Source: Arabidopsis thaliana (lineage: Eukaryota > Streptophyta > Magnoliopsida > Brassicales > Brassicaceae). Taken from it: DNA of 64,000 bases. Made by a program: the position numbers and the translations under genes. Each line of letters opens with the position of its first letter. The first letter of the stretch is position 1. Location: contig NC_003070.9 of NCBI RefSeq assembly GCF_000001735.4, positions 8,990,001 to 9,054,000 on the forward strand, in the 5' to 3' direction. The notes beneath the pieces were generated by a model. It searched no databases, was not told the DNA's origin, and was given only the letters and a program-made list of their open reading frames with translations. This document shows positions 60,501 to 64,000 of this stretch, one piece after another.

Positions 60501-63500
60501 ATTGAAGCTGATGCTTCATGGCCTAGCAGATGATAAAGAAAATAAGATATAGGTGGGAACTACTGCATAACTAGATTCTGAAAGTTTTTTGCAAAGAGTA
60601 AAAATATGTATACTTACCAGCTTTAATTGCTTGTTGAAGAGTTTCAAGTACCAAAACCAAAGTTTCATCTGTAGCCTGAATAAAAGAATATAAATCTCGA
60701 GTGACACAAAAGTAAAATAGACGCATGTTGTATGCTAAAAGGCACTCAGTAGAAAAATTACCTGACGGAGAAGATCAGTGAGAGATGAGAATAAATTCAT
60801 GATCTGAGGCAGAATAACCGAACTGTTCATATCGGGTAGGAGCTGCAAAAGTGCCCGACATGCGCCTACTTTTACAGGTGGTGGCCTGTTTTATAATAGT
60901 ATCTAACTTTAATCTCTGAAAGATACTAAACAGCAGAATTGCAGAAGGGTAGAAAACATACACGTCCATGGTTATAGCTCTAACTGCAGCATTGAGGAAG
61001 TGCTCAAGGATTCCCGCGTTGATCTGATTAAAGTGAAAAAGATTCAATTCATGTCTTCCTGATTAGAGTTATTTAGGGAGAAAACAAAATAAAAATATTA
61101 CCACAGAAGAGAACTTAGCAACGGCTGTAAATATGCGGGCATAAAGGAAAGGACATTCATGATACCCTGTTAAATAAAGGCTCCAGTTATGTACAACAGT
61201 TTGAATACCAAATGAGAAGTAATGTTGGAGCAGTAAATCTTACAATACCTACCAATTCCAGTATCTTCCATTATCAATTGCTCAATAAATTTAGCTAAAT
61301 TGGCAGGGTCGATTCTCAAGTCCTGAAAAGATTATAATATAATATAACATGTTTCCCACCTTAAGTAATTTTTTCGTTTTTAAAATTGTCATGGGAAACA
61401 CAAACCTCAGCTTCAACAAGTTGATCAGAAAGAGAAGCCAAAGTAAAGAGCACAGCTTCTCTTAACTAACAAATGGAAAAATATGAAAGTAAGTTGTAAA
61501 GTTAAGAAAATAAAAACTGAACATGGGAGAAAAAAAAGGTTGAATTTCACGGAATTGGGGACAATGTTAAAATATCAGAGAAAAAATGGCTAGTCAAACC
61601 TTTCAAGAAATACAATAACAAAGAGAATTAGGTGCACTTACTCTCCACCAGGACAGAGAACTAGCTGAATTTTCACGTTGAGACTCTTGGAATCGTTTTC
61701 CGGCAGCATCTACAACAGCATTGATCCCTTCACTACCAAAAGTATTGATAACTTCCTCCAACAAAAGTATTCCTGTGGTGAAGCAGGTAGTTTTATAGTT
61801 ACACGGTCATAAATTTTGGATATTGATATATGCATACGACCTCCAAATCTTGTCTCAGTTATGCATATGAATTTGACTTAAGAAGAGTGAGAGACCGCTT
61901 ACCTGATATACGACAACTGTAGCTACCTTCATCTTCATCGGCTACAAACTGATTTACATCCATGGACCAAGTATGAACCTGAAGAGAAACTACATATGAG
62001 ATAAAGAATAAAGGGATGTCTTGTCTCCAATGTTAGACATATAAACCATATAATAATTAAACCAGATAAAGTGGATAAGCCTTCTGGTCATCTTTTATTC
62101 GTTAAGATAGCAAGAGATAAGTTCTATTGCACAACAAACAAATTACTTCGTCATATATATAAATAGGCTGTCTAGCTTCGTAAGACTTCCCTTGATAGAT
62201 TCATGTTATCATCCGAGATTTAAAAGAACAAATATGACCAATATATACTATCATGTCTGAGTAGCAGAAGATGCATGATTCATCTTTACCTGTTGTTCTG
62301 TAATCTGCAGGAAAGCGACGGTTTGATATACCAACTCTCTGACATTACCGGCAATGGTCTGATATAAAAGTATTTCCGTAAGAAACCAATTCCAAAGTAA
62401 CATACGACCAAAATGAAGGGGAAAAAAACTGAAGCGATTTTAGCCAAACCTTTGACAGTCTTCTACTGCTAACGATAGTTGACAGAAACTCAAATAGCTG
62501 CACAGAAACAAGTCTCACTTGGCCTCAAACTCATCAAAATACCACAATCTATGAGCCAAATGCCCCAGTTCTAACCAAAAAACCAAAAGACTAACTTCCA
62601 ATATTGAGACCTTGAAGGAAAACTGATCACTTAAAATTATAAAGTTACCTGGATGACAAAAGTGTCAAGACTCTTTTCTTCACCATCTGAATCATATCTT
62701 CCATCATATGAATCTTCAGCACCATCAATTGACGATCGAAGATAAACTTGTAGAGATGACTCAAATGTGTGCCACAATGGCCTCATAATAGCTGCACATA
62801 TATTATGTTTCAATAATGATGCTTCAGATGCATATGTTTGAATAAAAAAAGTACATGGGTAACACACGAGAACATACCCATCAATTCACTTTCGATGAGA
62901 GATGGGAAATTCTGTACAAACTGATTTAGGCACTTCAAGACCTAATGAGAGGAGGTAAAATCAATGCAAAGACAGGGGCCCGATATACAATTCCGGGAGT
63001 TCAATGGGAACAAAAGTAAGACAATTACAAGATGAGACGAACCTCCATTCTTAAACTCCAATCATCAGGATCCTCGCGTTGCACAGGATGCTCCAATATA
63101 AGTGAAAACTGATTCATCCAAACCTTAAGCACAGGCGTCACCAAAGTAGTAGTTTCCGTCTGAATATAAACACATTATATATGTAAACTGATAACAGAAG
63201 TAGCTGAAGCAAATCACATTCAAGATGTATGTATTATCAAAGAAAAAGTACCTTGTACACACCGCTCATTGCTCCAAGAACATATATACATGAATAAACA
63301 ATTGTAAGGGCTTTTCCTCGAATATACTTGTCATAGCTCTACATATACAAAGAAGTGAGCTCCATAAGGGCCTCTGTTACTAAAATTTTCACATAAGAGA
63401 CCTTGACATGCCATAAACGTGATTCAACATGAGTCTGATCGTATCAATATAAGAATACAATACCTGAGGAGAAGATACGACTGCATGCAAGCAGGGAAAC

Positions 63501-64000
63501 AACACAGGTACCAGCGTAGGAACCTCTTTGTCATCCAATTCACCAGAGAGAAGAGCCAAACACCTCAAAGCTCCATGAACTGTTGAATATGGAAATAAAT
63601 TCAGCCTCAGGAAACCTCGTAACTATTCTCATGAAAGAGTACAGAAATGGGTAGTAAAAAAAGAATTTGTCTCTAGAGCAAACAAAATTGATCGAAAATA
63701 TACCTCCATTAGTGTTACTTGGATCGCTAATCAACTTCAGGAGAAAAGGAACTAGCTCAGGCCACTCTTCTGGCCAATCATATGTGGCAATTGACGATAT
63801 GTCCATACTAATAGCCGTACAGATTTTTCTATGAGAGTCATCAAGTGAGCCCAACAGTTGTCCTCGAATAAGAGCCTAATAACATAACCAAAATAACTTC
63901 CTAAACTATCTCAGCTGGAAATCCAAAACAAACAATAAAAGAAGACAGTGAAAGTACCTTTTCCTCACTTGAGACAAGAGGATATTCAAAAGCCTCCTCG
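57539..64000 (-). CDS. importin-9-like (Kap114-type) nuclear transport receptor, 5' end outside the window
   Basis: About 25 exons can be recognised. The last four are 57979-58104, 57847-57900, 57671-57751 and 57539-57589 (ends HMALNR, stop); the first in the window is 63958-64000, open at the edge. The chain of short exons encodes paired alpha-helices of HEAT/ARM type: for example TYDWPEEWPELVPFLLKLI (the conserved W-P-E-E-W of importin-beta N-termini) near 63740-63790, LCLNQF-like repeats, an acidic segment (SYDGRYDSDGEE) near 62690, and another acidic segment near the C-terminus (QDDEVDDHLLGTDPLNE). This pattern and the acidic loops match importin-9. Family knowledge: importin-9 carries core histones, actin and ribosomal proteins into the nucleus. 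No in-frame break was seen. Confidence 0.9.

Overview
The window is plant nuclear DNA: AT-rich, with many small GT-AG introns, chloroplast-targeted proteins and plant-only families. Gene order and exact protein lengths match my memory of the Arabidopsis thaliana chromosome 1 interval At1g25570 to At1g26170. Species and locus names are recollection, not a search result. Exon joins below were made by hand from frame, splice sites and expected length, and nearly all reproduce the family length exactly.

Left arm (1-14.6 kb), all minus strand: a malectin-like/LRR membrane protein (2183-5430), the DNA-damage transcription factor SOG1 (7064-9600) and a CWC16/Yju2-type splicing-factor homologue (12532-14550). 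The spacers hold an LTR-like remnant and a 49-bp tandem repeat.

Middle (14.8-30.4 kb), the accessory part: a roughly 10.9-kb Mutator-like (MULE) element with an open mudrA transposase, a captured RPA1-like OB-fold gene, and a 14-exon DUF1985/Ulp1 (C48) peptidase gene on the opposite strand. The last two are each broken by a single in-frame stop. A 10-bp palindrome, TGTACGTACA, occurs eight times inside the element and I found no exact copy elsewhere. Six copies sit singly in six different introns of the Ulp1-like gene. Next to the element are pieces of a local tandem duplication (a broken copy of the CWC16 gene, a second copy of the GET3d promoter, a copy of the block upstream of SOG1), an unassigned gene relic and a roughly 1-kb foldback repeat.

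Right arm (30.5-64 kb), housekeeping genes: GET3d (plus), a cytochrome b561-type protein, DCP5 and an ICME-like esterase (minus), the P4-ATPase ALA12 (plus), a 118-residue small protein, the receptor kinase PERK10, an HD-domain phosphohydrolase and an importin-9-like protein cut by the window edge (all minus). They share no evident pathway; this is ordinary plant gene order. The coherent multi-gene unit is the MULE, whose three genes resemble the three-gene plan of VANDAL-type elements that counter host silencing.
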